From positions 1-64,000 of the forward strand of contig NZ_CAACUY010000015.1 in assembly GCF_900659615.1 (NCBI RefSeq): 64,000 nt of DNA, in the 5' to 3' direction. This stretch comes from Actinomadura fibrosa. Its GTDB lineage: Bacteria; Actinomycetota; Actinomycetes; Streptosporangiales; Streptosporangiaceae. The translations under genes and the position numbers were made by a program. How positions within the stretch are numbered: position 1 is the first letter of the stretch; every line of letters begins with the position of its first letter. Shown in pieces: positions 50,364-59,009 of the stretch. A model generated the notes under the pieces. The model was not told the origin of the DNA. It saw nothing but the letters and a program-made list of their open reading frames with translations, and did not search any database.

Positions 50364-50395
50364 TTTTGTTCGGGCCTTGTGGCAGGATGGCTTCC

Positions 50396-51073
50396 ATGAG
50401 TGGGCGGATCCAGCACGCGGGCTCGGACGGGGCGGTCGCGCAGGCGAAGCCGCCCGCCGAGAGGGAGGGACGGCCTGACCAGCGGCTGGTGCGGGGGGCA
50501 CGGTCCCGGCGCGTGATCGCCCGGCGTGCCGTGGACATCGCCTCGCTGGAGGGACTGAGCGGGCTCAGCTTCGGCCGCCTGGCCGCCGAGCTCGACATCA
50601 GCAAGAGCAACATCCAGACGCTGTTCCGGTCTAAGGAAAACCTCCAGTTGGCTGCCGTGGAAGCGGCGCGCGAGGCTTTTCTGGACGCGGTCGTCCGTCC
50701 GGCCAAGAGCGCTCCCCGGGGTGCCGACCGCCTGCGCGCGCTGGTCGAGCACTGGATCGTCTACGCCGAGACGCCGCTGTTCCCGGGCGGGTGCTTCCGG
50801 GTCGCCAACCTCGTCGACTTCGACAGCCGCCCCGGTCGGGTCCGTGACGAGCTCAAGCGCGACCAGCAGGACTGGGTCGGCCTGATCGCTCACCATCTGC
50901 GGGTCGCCGCCGGCGCCGGGCAGATCGCCGATCTTGACGCGGACCTGGCCGCCTTCCAGATCGACGCGGTCCTGTGCGCGGCCAACACCGCGATGCGCCT
51001 CGGTGACGCCGGCGCCGTCGACAAGGTCCACCGCGTGATCGACGGCTTCCTTCGCCCACCGCAGACTTCCTGA
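50396..51073 (+). CDS. TetR-family transcriptional regulator
   Basis: ATG 50396 has AGG at workable spacing; ATG 50387 is possible. The 225-aa product has a TetR helix-turn-helix (VIARRAVDIASLEGLSGLSF, LAAELDISKSNIQTLFRSKE; ~40-85) and an all-helical ligand domain (WIVYAETPLFPGGCFRVANL, DQQDWVGLIAHHLRVAAGAG). Matching palindromes precede both this gene and the GDSL/MFS unit downstream, so it represses itself and that unit, presumably released by the exported compound. Confidence 0.92.
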   Translation: MSGRIQHAGSDGAVAQAKPPAEREGRPDQRLVRGARSRRVIARRAVDIASLEGLSGLSFGRLAAELDISKSNIQTLFRSKENLQLAAVEAAREAFLDAVVRPAKSAPRGADRLRALVEHWIVYAETPLFPGGCFRVANLVDFDSRPGRVRDELKRDQQDWVGLIAHHLRVAAGAGQIADLDADLAAFQIDAVLCAANTAMRLGDAGAVDKVHRVIDGFLRPPQTS

Positions 51074-51265
51074 GCGACGCCGCCCCGGCCCGCACCGCGC
51101 GCTAGACCCTTGCCAGGGCCGCCTCGATGAGCTGAACCGCTCCGCCCTTGTCTTCCCTGCGGCATTGAGGTGCAGGTCACCTCGCCGCCGAGTGCAGCCG
51201 ACTCGTCCTGCCGCGAGCGCGCACGCCACTCGTCCAGTTATGCGTCCGGGGCACCAAGGAGGCAC

Positions 51266-51295
51266 TTGATAAAAGCATACGATCGACCGTATGTT
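51266..51295 (+). promoter_or_regulatory. Promoter with overlapping TetR operator 2
   Basis: TTGATA (51266-51271), an 18-bp spacer and TATGTT (51290-51295) form a promoter. The operator CATACGATCGACCGTATG (51276-51293; perfect 6-bp arms) lies across the spacer and -10 box, so a bound repressor blocks it. The ATG at 51303 would be at or next to the transcription start, giving a leaderless mRNA. Confidence 0.7.
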
Positions 51296-51302
51296 TTTCT
51301 CC

Positions 51303-51998
51303 ATGACGTCGACCGCCTTCACCGAGGCCACCGATCCGTTCTGCCTGGCTCAGGCGGATGCCGTGGCGATGCTGTCCGGAGCCCCGTGGAGCAGGTTCGC
51401 CGTGATCGGCGACAGCCTGTCGGCCGGCACCGGCGACCCGACCCCGGGCTATCGAGACCAGGGCTGGTCGGACCGGGTCGCCGACGTCCTACGGCGCGTC
51501 CGGCCGGAGCTGGAGTACCTCAACGTCTCCGAGATCGGGGCGACCACCGCTCAGACGCTCCAGAACCAGGCGTCCCGCATGGTCGACTTCGCCCCGGACC
51601 TGCTCCACCTGCCGTGCGGCGCCAACGACATCGTGCGCCGCAGGCCCGACTTCGGCGAGATAGAGCGCACCCTCCGGCGCATGTACGACGTGGCCGCGGA
51701 AACCGGCGCCTTGCTGACCACCTTCACACTCGGCCGGGCGTACGTCGTTCCGGTCTTCCCTGACTGGACGGAGCGGATCGTCACGCTGAACGAGATCGTG
51801 CGCGGGCTCGCCGCCGAATACGACGCCCTCGTGGTGGACATGTGGGACCACCCGATCAACGACCGCGACGACCTGGTCAGTGCCGACCGCATTCACTTCT
51901 CGACCTCGGGCCAGGCGGTCATGGCGGCCGAGGTGGTCAAGAAGCTGGCCGTTTCCCTGGGACGCACCGCATCGGCGCAATCACCGCCCCGCGCTTGA
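51303..51998 (+). CDS. SGNH/GDSL hydrolase
   Basis: ATG 51303 is preferred (leaderless mRNA from the promoter just upstream); ATG 51291 lies inside the -10/operator. The 231-aa product has the SGNH blocks: I FAVIGDSLSAGTG with the nucleophile Ser, II around EIGATTAQTL, III HLPCGANDIVRR (Gly-x-Asn), and V DRIHFSTSGQ with Asp-x-x-His. There is no signal peptide, so it is a cytoplasmic esterase or lipase. It is the first gene of the TetR-controlled unit with the MFS exporter, perhaps modifying the compound that is pumped out. Confidence 0.9.
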   Translation: MTSTAFTEATDPFCLAQADAVAMLSGAPWSRFAVIGDSLSAGTGDPTPGYRDQGWSDRVADVLRRVRPELEYLNVSEIGATTAQTLQNQASRMVDFAPDLLHLPCGANDIVRRRPDFGEIERTLRRMYDVAAETGALLTTFTLGRAYVVPVFPDWTERIVTLNEIVRGLAAEYDALVVDMWDHPINDRDDLVSADRIHFSTSGQAVMAAEVVKKLAVSLGRTASAQSPPRA

Positions 51999-52038
51999 CC
52001 GTCCTGCGACGCCGCCAGCCCATTTGGGAGGTTCTCTC

Positions 52039-53517
52039 GTGACAGACAGTCAGTTATCAGCTGACCATTCGATGGCGGCCGAAGAGGCTGGCACCATCCC
52101 GTGGATAGCGATCTCGGTCGTCCTGTCCGCTCTGTTCATGGCGGTTCTCGACTCGTTCATCGTCGTGGTCGCGGACCCCTCGATCGCGGTGGATCTCCAT
52201 GCCTCCGCCGGTGATGTCCAGTGGGTCCTCGCGGGTTATCAGCTGAGTTACGCGGTCTTCATCATCACCGCCACCCGCTTGGCCGACCTGTACGGCCGCA
52301 GGCGAATCTTCCTCTTCGGAGTGGTTCTCTTCACCCTGTCGTCGATCGTTTGCGCGTTGTCGCCGAACGCGGGCACGCTCATCGCCGCGCGCGTCGTCCA
52401 GGGGCTCGGAGCTGCCCTGATGGTCCCGCAGGTGTTCGCGTACGTCACGGTGCTGGTGCCTGCGGCGAGGCGGCACAGCGTCTACGGCGTGCTCGGCGTC
52501 GTCATAGGGATGGCCACCATCGGCGGACAGGTCATCGGCGGGCTGCTGATCGGCGCCGACCTGTTCGGCTCCGGCTGGCGGCTGGTGTTCTGGGTGAACG
52601 TGCCAATCGGAATCGCCATGTTCCTGCTCGCAATGCGATACGTGCCGAGGACGAGCGCGACCGCCACCCGCAAGCTGGACATGCCCGGAGTCCTGGTGCT
52701 CAGTGCGGCCCTTTTCCTTCTGGTACTGCCGCTCATTCAGGGGCAGCAAGCGGGCTGGCCGACGTGGGTCTGGGCCTGCTTCGCGGGCAGCGTGGTCGCC
52801 TTCGGGTCATTCGTCGCGATCGAACGGGGCCTGGAACGGCGAGGCGGGGATCCCTTGATACCGCTGGCCTTGTTCAGGCAGCGCTCGTTCTCGCTCGGGA
52901 TCATTCTCGTCCTCACCCTGTACGCGCTGATCTACTCGTACTACCTGGCCTTGTCGGTGACGATGCAGCAGGGCCTCGACATGTCGGCGCTCGGCGCGGG
53001 CCTTGTCTACACGCCGGCCGCCATCACCTTCTTCGTCTTCAGCATGGTCGCGAGCCGCCTGATCCCGCGCCATGGACGGCGGGTCCTCGAATTCGGGGCG
53101 ATCACCCTGGCGAGCGGCTACCTGGCGACCGGCCTGCTGCTGGTCTCCGGCCCGCGGATCACTCCGCTGCTCGTGATCCCCACCCTCGTCCTGCAGAGCG
53201 TCGGCGGCGGACTGGTCATCACGCAGGCGTTCAACACGGTGCTGAGCCGCGTCAGGCCGGAGTCGGCCGGTGTCGCGTCGGGCGCCCTGTCCACGGCCCA
53301 GCAGTGCGGCGGGGCGCTCGGCGTCGCCGTGATCGGAGCGATCTACTTCGCCTGGTTCGATCCCGCGTCCACAGTGGACGGCAGGGTCGCCGCCGCCGGT
53401 GACGCCTTCGCCGCCGCGTCCTTCGGGACGTTCGTCATCGCCGTCATGGCGGGCGTGATCGTCTTCCTCCTGCCGAAGTGGCCGTCACCCCAGCCGAGCA
53501 CCGGCGAGGGCAGGTGA
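52039..53517 (+). CDS. MFS transporter, DHA2 (14-helix) drug exporter type
   Basis: GTG 52039 follows GGGAGG. The 492-aa protein has about 14 membrane helices with MFS motif A (LADLYGRRR), the DHA2-type ARVVQGLGAALMVPQVFAYV, and MVVL-type D1 motif LDSFIVVVADPSIAVDL. It lies 40 bp after the GDSL gene and shares its operator-controlled promoter. Likely a proton-driven exporter of a toxic or self-made compound sensed by the TetR protein. Confidence 0.92.
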   Translation: MTDSQLSADHSMAAEEAGTIPWIAISVVLSALFMAVLDSFIVVVADPSIAVDLHASAGDVQWVLAGYQLSYAVFIITATRLADLYGRRRIFLFGVVLFTLSSIVCALSPNAGTLIAARVVQGLGAALMVPQVFAYVTVLVPAARRHSVYGVLGVVIGMATIGGQVIGGLLIGADLFGSGWRLVFWVNVPIGIAMFLLAMRYVPRTSATATRKLDMPGVLVLSAALFLLVLPLIQGQQAGWPTWVWACFAGSVVAFGSFVAIERGLERRGGDPLIPLALFRQRSFSLGIILVLTLYALIYSYYLALSVTMQQGLDMSALGAGLVYTPAAITFFVFSMVASRLIPRHGRRVLEFGAITLASGYLATGLLLVSGPRITPLLVIPTLVLQSVGGGLVITQAFNTVLSRVRPESAGVASGALSTAQQCGGALGVAVIGAIYFAWFDPASTVDGRVAAAGDAFAAASFGTFVIAVMAGVIVFLLPKWPSPQPSTGEGR

Positions 53518-53539
53518 ATCGCTTCCGGCGGCACGGTCG

Positions 53540-54763
53540 TCATCGAGGCGCTTCCGGCGTCGCCGTCCGGAGAGGCCGGGGAGGAGGCGGACTGAGCGCG
53601 CGGCCCATCCACAGGTAGGCGGCCGAGGACAGCATGCCCGCTGCCATGACCGCCAGCAGCACCCGGTAGTCGGCGAACCCGATGAGGGCGGCACCGACCG
53701 CGAGGGAAAGCGCCTGCGGCCCGGTGCTGAGAGTCTCGATGGCGGTGGAGGTCCGGCCGATCAGGGCGCGGGGCGTCCGGCGTTGCAGGACGGTGGCCAG
53801 GGCGACGGCCTCGACGGCGATGCCCACGCCGATCAGGACCCGTCCCGCGAGGACGACGGGGACCTCACCGGCCACGCACAGCGCAGAACCGGTGCCGAGG
53901 GCGAGCATGCCGAGCCCGTCGGCGCCGAGCTCGCCGCAGCGTCCGATGAGCCGCGCCGCGACCAGCCCGCCTACGACCGACCCCGCGCCCTGCGCGCACG
54001 ACAGGAAGCCTGCAAACGCCGGCGGCCGGTGCAGTCCGTGCTCAAGCAGCGCGAACGTCACCGAGTCGAGCAATCCGATGCACAGCCACGCCGTCGCGCC
54101 ACCCCACGCCACGCGGCGCAGCGCCGCCTGCGCTCGCAGATGGCGCAGGCCCGCCGAAAGCTCCCGTGCCGCGCGCCGCTCCAGGCGTTCCGGTCGCGCC
54201 TCCCGCACCCGCATCAGGGCCAAGGCCGCGCCTGAGGCCAGGAACGTGGCGGCATCCACCAGCGCGACGGCGGCTCCTCCGACGGACGTGAACAGCGCGG
54301 CACCCAACACCGGCCCAACCAACCGCAACCCTTGACGCAGGGTCTGGAGCACCCCGTTGGCCTGGCCGAGTTCTTCGTCCGACAGCAGTTCCTGAAGCAA
54401 CCCGTTGAGCGCGGCGTTACCGGCGACGAGGGCGAAGCCGTAGAAGGCCGCGACGGCGTAGATGATCCAGACGTCCTGCGGGCCGTCGACCGCCAGCAGC
54501 GGCACCATGGTCAGCGCGGACAGGACGTTGAGTCCGATGAGGAACGGGCGGCGGCGCACGCGGTCCACCAGCCAGCCGCCCAGCGGAGCGAGGACGCACG
54601 GAGCCGCGATGCAGAGCGCGACCGCCCCGGCCGCGCCGTTCGAGCCGGTGATCGTCTTCACCCAGATGGAGAAGACCAGCAGCATCAGCGAGTCGCCTGC
54701 CATGCCGGTGGTCAGGCCCGCCAGCAGAAGGCGGGTGTCCCGCTGCCGCAGCAGCCCCCTCAC
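53540..54763 (-). CDS. MFS transporter (12-helix, macrolide/enterobactin exporter-like)
   Basis: A 407-aa protein with ~12 membrane helices; motifs include SLMLLVFSIWVKTITGSNGA, the loop GGWLVDRVRRRPFLIG, and GNAALNGLLQELLSDEELGQ with ANGVLQTLRQGLRLVGPVLG, typical of the MefA/EntS-type subfamily. The start codon overlaps the stop of the ArsR-type regulator gene (ATGA), so the pair is co-transcribed and probably self-regulated. Convergent with the DHA2 exporter. Confidence 0.92.
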   Translation of the reverse strand: MRGLLRQRDTRLLLAGLTTGMAGDSLMLLVFSIWVKTITGSNGAAGAVALCIAAPCVLAPLGGWLVDRVRRRPFLIGLNVLSALTMVPLLAVDGPQDVWIIYAVAAFYGFALVAGNAALNGLLQELLSDEELGQANGVLQTLRQGLRLVGPVLGAALFTSVGGAAVALVDAATFLASGAALALMRVREARPERLERRAARELSAGLRHLRAQAALRRVAWGGATAWLCIGLLDSVTFALLEHGLHRPPAFAGFLSCAQGAGSVVGGLVAARLIGRCGELGADGLGMLALGTGSALCVAGEVPVVLAGRVLIGVGIAVEAVALATVLQRRTPRALIGRTSTAIETLSTGPQALSLAVGAALIGFADYRVLLAVMAAGMLSSAAYLWMGRALSPPPPRPLRTATPEAPR

Positions 54764-55344
54764 GACATCGGCTCGGCGGGCTTCGAGTCAGCGGGCATCG
54801 GTTCGGCGGGGACCGCCCAGGCGAACATTCGGATCGGCCTGGCGCCTGGCGGACGCTCCCGGTCCCGGTACCGGGTCATGATCGCGACGAACTCGGCCTG
54901 GACTTCGGCCAGCTCCTCGACGGTCAGCCAGGCCAGCGCCTGGGAGAAGTCGGCCACGTCCTGCCATTCCGGCGGATCCGTGCGCCGCCAGGTGTTCCAG
55001 GCCCGCAGCCCTTCGAACTCCTCCTCCATGACGACGGCACTGAGTTCGTCGCTGGCCGCCGCCGCGCCACCGCTCTCGGTGCTGCCGCCCCACCGCAGTG
55101 ATCGGCTGGCCGGACGCCAGGGACGCCGCCGTCCCCGTCCCTCGCCCGTCTCCTCCACGAAACCGTGCTTGGCGAGCTGCCGCAGATGCCAGGAACAGTT
55201 GGCCGGGCTCTCCCCCACCGCGTCCGCGATCTCGGTCGCGGTGGCGCTGCGCAGCGACCACAGAACCCGCATGATCCGCTGCCGCACGGGGTGGGCCAGC
55301 GCCCTGATCTCGCCGGGGTCGGTCAAGTGCCTTCGCTCGTCCAT
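54760..55344 (-). CDS. ArsR/HTH_20-type winged-helix regulator
   Basis: A 194-aa regulator. Its N-terminal winged helix (~8-75) reads IRALAHPVRQRIMRVLWSLR, TATEIADAVGESPANCSWHL, RQLAKHGFVEETGEG. The C-terminal half is helical with Trp-rich segments. No metal-binding Cys pattern is seen apart from one in the recognition helix, so it is more likely a small-molecule sensor than a metal sensor. It precedes and overlaps the MFS gene. A direct repeat with a palindrome lies just upstream of the start. Confidence 0.9.
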   Translation of the reverse strand: MDERRHLTDPGEIRALAHPVRQRIMRVLWSLRSATATEIADAVGESPANCSWHLRQLAKHGFVEETGEGRGRRRPWRPASRSLRWGGSTESGGAAAASDELSAVVMEEEFEGLRAWNTWRRTDPPEWQDVADFSQALAWLTVEELAEVQAEFVAIMTRYRDRERPPGARPIRMFAWAVPAEPMPADSKPAEPMS

Positions 55345-55368
55345 GCCCCGACTCTAGACGTGGAAGGG

Positions 55369-55390
55369 CTCTTTCGAAAGACTCTTTCGA
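55369..55390. promoter_or_regulatory. Candidate operator of the ArsR-MFS unit
   Basis: CTCTTTCGA occurs at 55369-55377 and 55382-55390 (13-bp period), and the first copy is part of the palindrome CTTTCGAAAG (55371-55380). It lies 25-46 bp upstream of the regulator start. Confidence 0.5.
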
Positions 55391-55783
55391 TGCTGGACGG
55401 GTGGCGCAGCCGCTGTTACCGCGGGGGCAGTTGATGACGATCACGTTTTTGCCATCGCATGATATTTACGAGTGTTTCGAGAGATCCGAAGTGGTTGGGG
55501 TGTCGGGCGTTCGCGTGGCGTATTTCATCGTGCTATAGAAGCGTCGCAAGGTGCGTTCGACGCTCACCGGTTGTGGCAACGCTAACCGGTCGGATGAGAA
55601 TGAAAGATCGCCGGTCGCTACGGCGACCGACTCATGGGGAGCTTTTTGTTTCGAGCGTTTTCGCCGAGTTGTTCATGTTGGACGGCCGGCAGGGGCTCGT
55701 GCGGTTTGGTGAACGTGCGGGGGCGGCCCCGCTCCGGTGTAGTGAAATGGCCGGGCGGGGCCGAGTCCGCCGCTAGGTCTGGA
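55391..55783. other. 393-bp gap without recognisable features
   Basis: No open frame with a credible ribosome binding site or motif on either strand. It separates the ArsR-type regulator from the small membrane protein gene, whose 3' end faces it. Confidence 0.4.
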
Positions 55784-56107
55784 TCACCGGTCGGTGTACG
55801 GGTCCCGGCTGCCGGACTTGGCCAGTCCCCGGCTGACCAGGTACCCGATGGTGAGCAGGACGATGTAGAACCACGCCTTGTCACCGCGGAAGTAGTCGTT
55901 GTGTCCGTCCTCGGTCCCGATCACCTGGGAGGCGATCAGAACGCCGATCACGGCGACCACGTAGGCGAAGAACTCGGTCGTCTTGAAGAAGGCCTTGGTC
56001 TCCGTGGTCAGCCGCCGGGCGGGCGTCCGGCCGTCGGGGGCCGCGTGGCCACCGGGACGGTTCGTCGTCGCATCCGTACCGGCCGCACCGGAAGCGGGCA
56101 TGGTCAT
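55784..56107 (-). CDS. Small two-helix membrane protein
   Basis: ATG 56107 is chosen because GAAGGAG precedes it at 7-nt spacing. The 107-aa product has a flexible Thr/Pro-rich N-terminus, a conserved block ETKAFFKTTEFFAYVVAVIG leading into helix 1 (~38-58), GTEDGHNDYFRGDKAWFYI, helix 2 (~75-92), and the tail GLAKSGSRDPYTDR. This pattern is common in actinobacteria, but the function is unknown. A 13-bp-stem hairpin lies directly upstream of the ribosome binding site. Confidence 0.85.
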   Translation of the reverse strand: MTMPASGAAGTDATTNRPGGHAAPDGRTPARRLTTETKAFFKTTEFFAYVVAVIGVLIASQVIGTEDGHNDYFRGDKAWFYIVLLTIGYLVSRGLAKSGSRDPYTDR

Positions 56108-56124
56108 CTTTTTTCTCCTTCATC

Positions 56125-56158
56125 GGGGGCAGTCCTCGCTTTCAGGAGGACTGCCCCC
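56125..56158 (-). promoter_or_regulatory. Strong hairpin in the 5' leader of the small membrane protein gene
   Basis: GGGGGCAGTCCTC (56125-56137) pairs exactly with GAGGACTGCCCCC (56146-56158) around an 8-nt loop. It ends 17 nt upstream of the start codon at 56107, so it lies in the leader unless transcription begins inside it. It could be an attenuator, an mRNA-stability element, or the terminator of an unseen upstream transcript. Confidence 0.5.
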
Positions 56159-56373
56159 CTCTACCCCCAACAGCCGGTACAAACCTCTCCTACTTCGCAT
56201 CTCGCCCAGGCGTGCCGTTTCGATGAGATCGAGTCCTGTTCGTGACCGAACGTCCTCCCTGCTCACTCCCTGGAAATCACGGCCGGCTCCAACTCGTTGG
56301 CCACGCCGCCGAGCCATATTTTCAGCACGAACTGATCACTAAAAAAGGCGGACTTTCGCCCCGCGCACCCTCT

Positions 56374-56988
56374 TTATCGATCATTCCCGCCCTGTTCGGC
56401 TGGTGGTTCCGGGGTGGCGAGCAGGCGGGCTAGTGCGGCCGCGAACCGGGACGGGTCGATGTTGCCTGGCGGGCGGCCGAAGAACTCGCGGGACAGGTGG
56501 TAGCCGGTCAGTGCGGCGACCATCACCGCGAGCAGGGCCTGCGGGTCCTCGTCGGCCGAGATGCCCGGCAGGTCGCGGCGCAGGTGCTCGGTCTCCTCGG
56601 CGATGCCCTGGTCCAGCAGGGCATCGCGGATCTTGCCGGTGAGCTCGGGGAAGCGGCCGTGCTCGCGGGCCAGCAGGGTGATCAATGGCCTGATCGCGGC
56701 CAGGTACTCCAGTTGCTCCAGGAGGCGGCGGGCGAGCGCGTCGGACGAGCCGCCGGGAACGGGGCCGCGTTCGAAGGTCCGACGGTGCCGCTGGGCCCGG
56801 TCGAGCTCGCGCTCGAACAGCTCGGTGAACACGTGCTCCTTGGAGCGGAAGTGGCGGTAGAAGCTGCCGCTGCCGGGCGAGAGCCCGGCACGTTCCTCGA
56901 TGCCGGTGACGGTCGTGCCGCCGAAGCCGCGCTGCTGGATCAGCTCAAGGGCGGCGTCGAGGACGCGCTCGCGTGTGGTGGAGGGCAC
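56374..56988 (-). CDS. TetR-family transcriptional regulator
   Basis: GTG 56988 (VPSTTRERVLDAALELI) begins the helix-turn-helix domain directly; the open frame upstream is spurious and overlaps the divergent glycosidase gene. The 204-aa product has RERVLDAALELIQQRGFGGT, VTGIEERAGLSPGSGSFYRH and FRSKEHVFTELFERELDRA, then a helical C-terminal domain (LLAREHGRFPELTGKIRDAL). A perfect palindrome sits 14 bp upstream of its start, in the divergent gap with the GH5 gene. Confidence 0.92.
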   Translation of the reverse strand: MPSTTRERVLDAALELIQQRGFGGTTVTGIEERAGLSPGSGSFYRHFRSKEHVFTELFERELDRAQRHRRTFERGPVPGGSSDALARRLLEQLEYLAAIRPLITLLAREHGRFPELTGKIRDALLDQGIAEETEHLRRDLPGISADEDPQALLAVMVAALTGYHLSREFFGRPPGNIDPSRFAAALARLLATPEPPAEQGGNDR

Positions 56989-57001
56989 GGACGCAAGATA
57001 G

Positions 57002-57019
57002 CTCTTGCAAGTGCAAGAG
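57002..57019. promoter_or_regulatory. Palindromic operator between tetR and GH5 genes
   Basis: CTCTTGCA-AG-TGCAAGAG has perfect 8-bp arms, and a further half-site TTGCA lies at 57024-57028. Placed between the two divergent starts (56988 and 57062), it is almost certainly the TetR binding site. Confidence 0.75.
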
Positions 57020-57061
57020 GTTTCTTGCACAGTGAGGGAGCCCCCGAGGGAAGGCCACCCC

Positions 57062-58939
57062 ATGCCAGTGAAACGTGGGTTCCGTCGCGTCCAGATGTTG
57101 TCGGCCCTTCTGGTGGTGGCCGGTGCGTCCGTCGTCACCGGGTCTCCGGCGGACGCGGCCGGCGACCAGGGGGCCGTCGTCGTCTCGCCGAAACAGCAGG
57201 ACTGGGTGTTCCGCGACACCGACGGCCGCGAGGTGACCCTGCGCGGCTTCAACGTCTCGGGCAGCACGAAGCTCTACGAGAACGGCCTGCTGCCCTTCCG
57301 CACCACGGCGGACGCCGCCCGGTCCGCGCAGGCGATGCGCGACCTCACCGGCGCCAACGCGGTCCGCTTCCTGATCAGCTGGGAGGGCGTCCAGCCTGCC
57401 CCCGACCGGATCGACCACGCCTACCTGGACCGCGCCATCGCGCAGCTCAGGGCGTTCACCGACCGCGGCTTCCGCGTCCTGCTGGACTACCACCAAGACC
57501 TCTACTCCTCTTACCTGTTCAATGCCGGGAGCTGGTACACCGGTGACGGCGCGCCCGCGTGGGTCGTCCAGGCCGGCGGCTATCCCAAGGAGTCCTGCGG
57601 CATCTGCCTGCTGTGGGGACAGAACATGCAGAACAACGCCGCCGTGCGGCAGGCCGCCTACGACTTCTGGCGCAACCGGCAGCTCACCACGTCCGCCGGG
57701 CAGGTCCGCGTCCAGGACGCCTATCTGGCCCAGGCCAAGGCGACGATGACGTACCTGAAGCAGCAGCTGCCCCAGGCCGCCTTCGACAGCGTCCTCGGCT
57801 TCGACCCGTTCAACGAGCCGTTCGACGGCGGCCTGGACGGCGGCACCGGCGTCGACTGGGAGAAGAACTACCTGATGCCGTTCTACCAGCGCTTCCGCAC
57901 CGCGATGGACGAGGCGGGCTGGAACGCCAAGCCCGCCTTCGTCGAGCCGCTGGTCTTCTGGAACACCGGCTTCTTCGAGCAGGGCGGCATGACGTCGGTC
58001 GGCCGGCTGGGCACCCGGTGGGTGTTCAACAGCCACTACTACGACGGCGCCCGGATGACGGTGTCCCCCGCGCCGGCGTCGGACGGCACGTACGCCGAGG
58101 TCATGAACGAGATCCGGCAGCGTGCCACCGCCCTGGGCACCGCGCCGCTGGTCTCGGAGTTCGGCAACAAGCTGTCCGGAACGGGCAGCGACCGCACCCC
58201 GTGGATGGTCCGCGCCATGTACCAGGGCATGGACGCCGGCGTCCCGGGCCGCGACTGGTGGAGCGGGCCCGCGGCGGGCGGCTCGGTGCTGTCGTCCTTG
58301 CAATGGCAGTGGGACGTCTACAGCGGCCGCCACCACGAACTCATGAACGGCAACCCTGACAAGGTGCAGACCGAGGGCGACGCGTGGAACGGCGAGGACC
58401 ACTCGGTCGTGGCCGCCGACGATGCCGGCACCGTCACCCCGCGGCTGGACGTGCGCGTCCTGGACCGGCTCTACCCCTCGGCGGTCAACGGCGACACCCT
58501 GGCCTTCGCTTACGAGGACCTCGCCCGTTCCGGGTACGGCGGCGCCGGACGGCAGCAGGCCTGGCTCACCGTCGCGTCCTCGATGCCGGAGATCGCCGCT
58601 CTGGTCAAGGACCGCCAGTACGGCGTCCTGGTCTGGAGGGGGTCGGCCGCCACCGTTCCCACGGACCTGCACTTGCCGCGCTCGTTCGCCCCGGCGGGCA
58701 CCACCGTCGTCAGCGACCTCGGCACGGTCGGCGGTGTGCCGGCGTCCGGCTCGGTTCGGGCCGTCCTGGAGTCCGGCTCCTCCTCGGCGTACCGGTTGCA
58801 GCTCACCGCACCCGCCGGGTCCGCGGTGCACGTGGCCCTGGTCGTCAACACCACGACCGGCACACCCGCGACCGCCGCTCAGTTGGCCGCGGCCCGCACC
58901 GAACTCACCGCCTGGACGAACCGCCAGTTCCCCTCTTGA
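57062..58939 (+). CDS. Secreted glycoside hydrolase family 5, endoglycoceramidase-like
   Basis: ATG 57062 follows GGAAGG. The 625-aa protein has a signal peptide (MPVKRGFRRVQMLSALLVVA, cleavage after PADAA, ~residue 33) and a GH5 TIM barrel: VTLRGFNVSGSTKLYE, NAVRFLISWEGVQPAPDRID and FRVLLDYHQDLYSSYLF. The acid/base Glu is in DPFNEPF (Glu ~252) and the nucleophile in VSEFGNK (Glu ~366). A C-terminal beta-sandwich follows (~500-610). The WEGVQP and YHQDLYS motifs are typical of endoglycoceramidases that release glycans from glycolipids. The divergent TetR gene and palindrome suggest substrate-induced expression. Confidence 0.92.
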   Translation: MPVKRGFRRVQMLSALLVVAGASVVTGSPADAAGDQGAVVVSPKQQDWVFRDTDGREVTLRGFNVSGSTKLYENGLLPFRTTADAARSAQAMRDLTGANAVRFLISWEGVQPAPDRIDHAYLDRAIAQLRAFTDRGFRVLLDYHQDLYSSYLFNAGSWYTGDGAPAWVVQAGGYPKESCGICLLWGQNMQNNAAVRQAAYDFWRNRQLTTSAGQVRVQDAYLAQAKATMTYLKQQLPQAAFDSVLGFDPFNEPFDGGLDGGTGVDWEKNYLMPFYQRFRTAMDEAGWNAKPAFVEPLVFWNTGFFEQGGMTSVGRLGTRWVFNSHYYDGARMTVSPAPASDGTYAEVMNEIRQRATALGTAPLVSEFGNKLSGTGSDRTPWMVRAMYQGMDAGVPGRDWWSGPAAGGSVLSSLQWQWDVYSGRHHELMNGNPDKVQTEGDAWNGEDHSVVAADDAGTVTPRLDVRVLDRLYPSAVNGDTLAFAYEDLARSGYGGAGRQQAWLTVASSMPEIAALVKDRQYGVLVWRGSAATVPTDLHLPRSFAPAGTTVVSDLGTVGGVPASGSVRAVLESGSSSAYRLQLTAPAGSAVHVALVVNTTTGTPATAAQLAAARTELTAWTNRQFPS

Positions 58940-59009
58940 TCGGCTCTTCCGCGCACGCCTCGATGCCGCCGACACTCTCGACCGCCGGTCGATGGTCCAG
59001 CTCGCGCCG

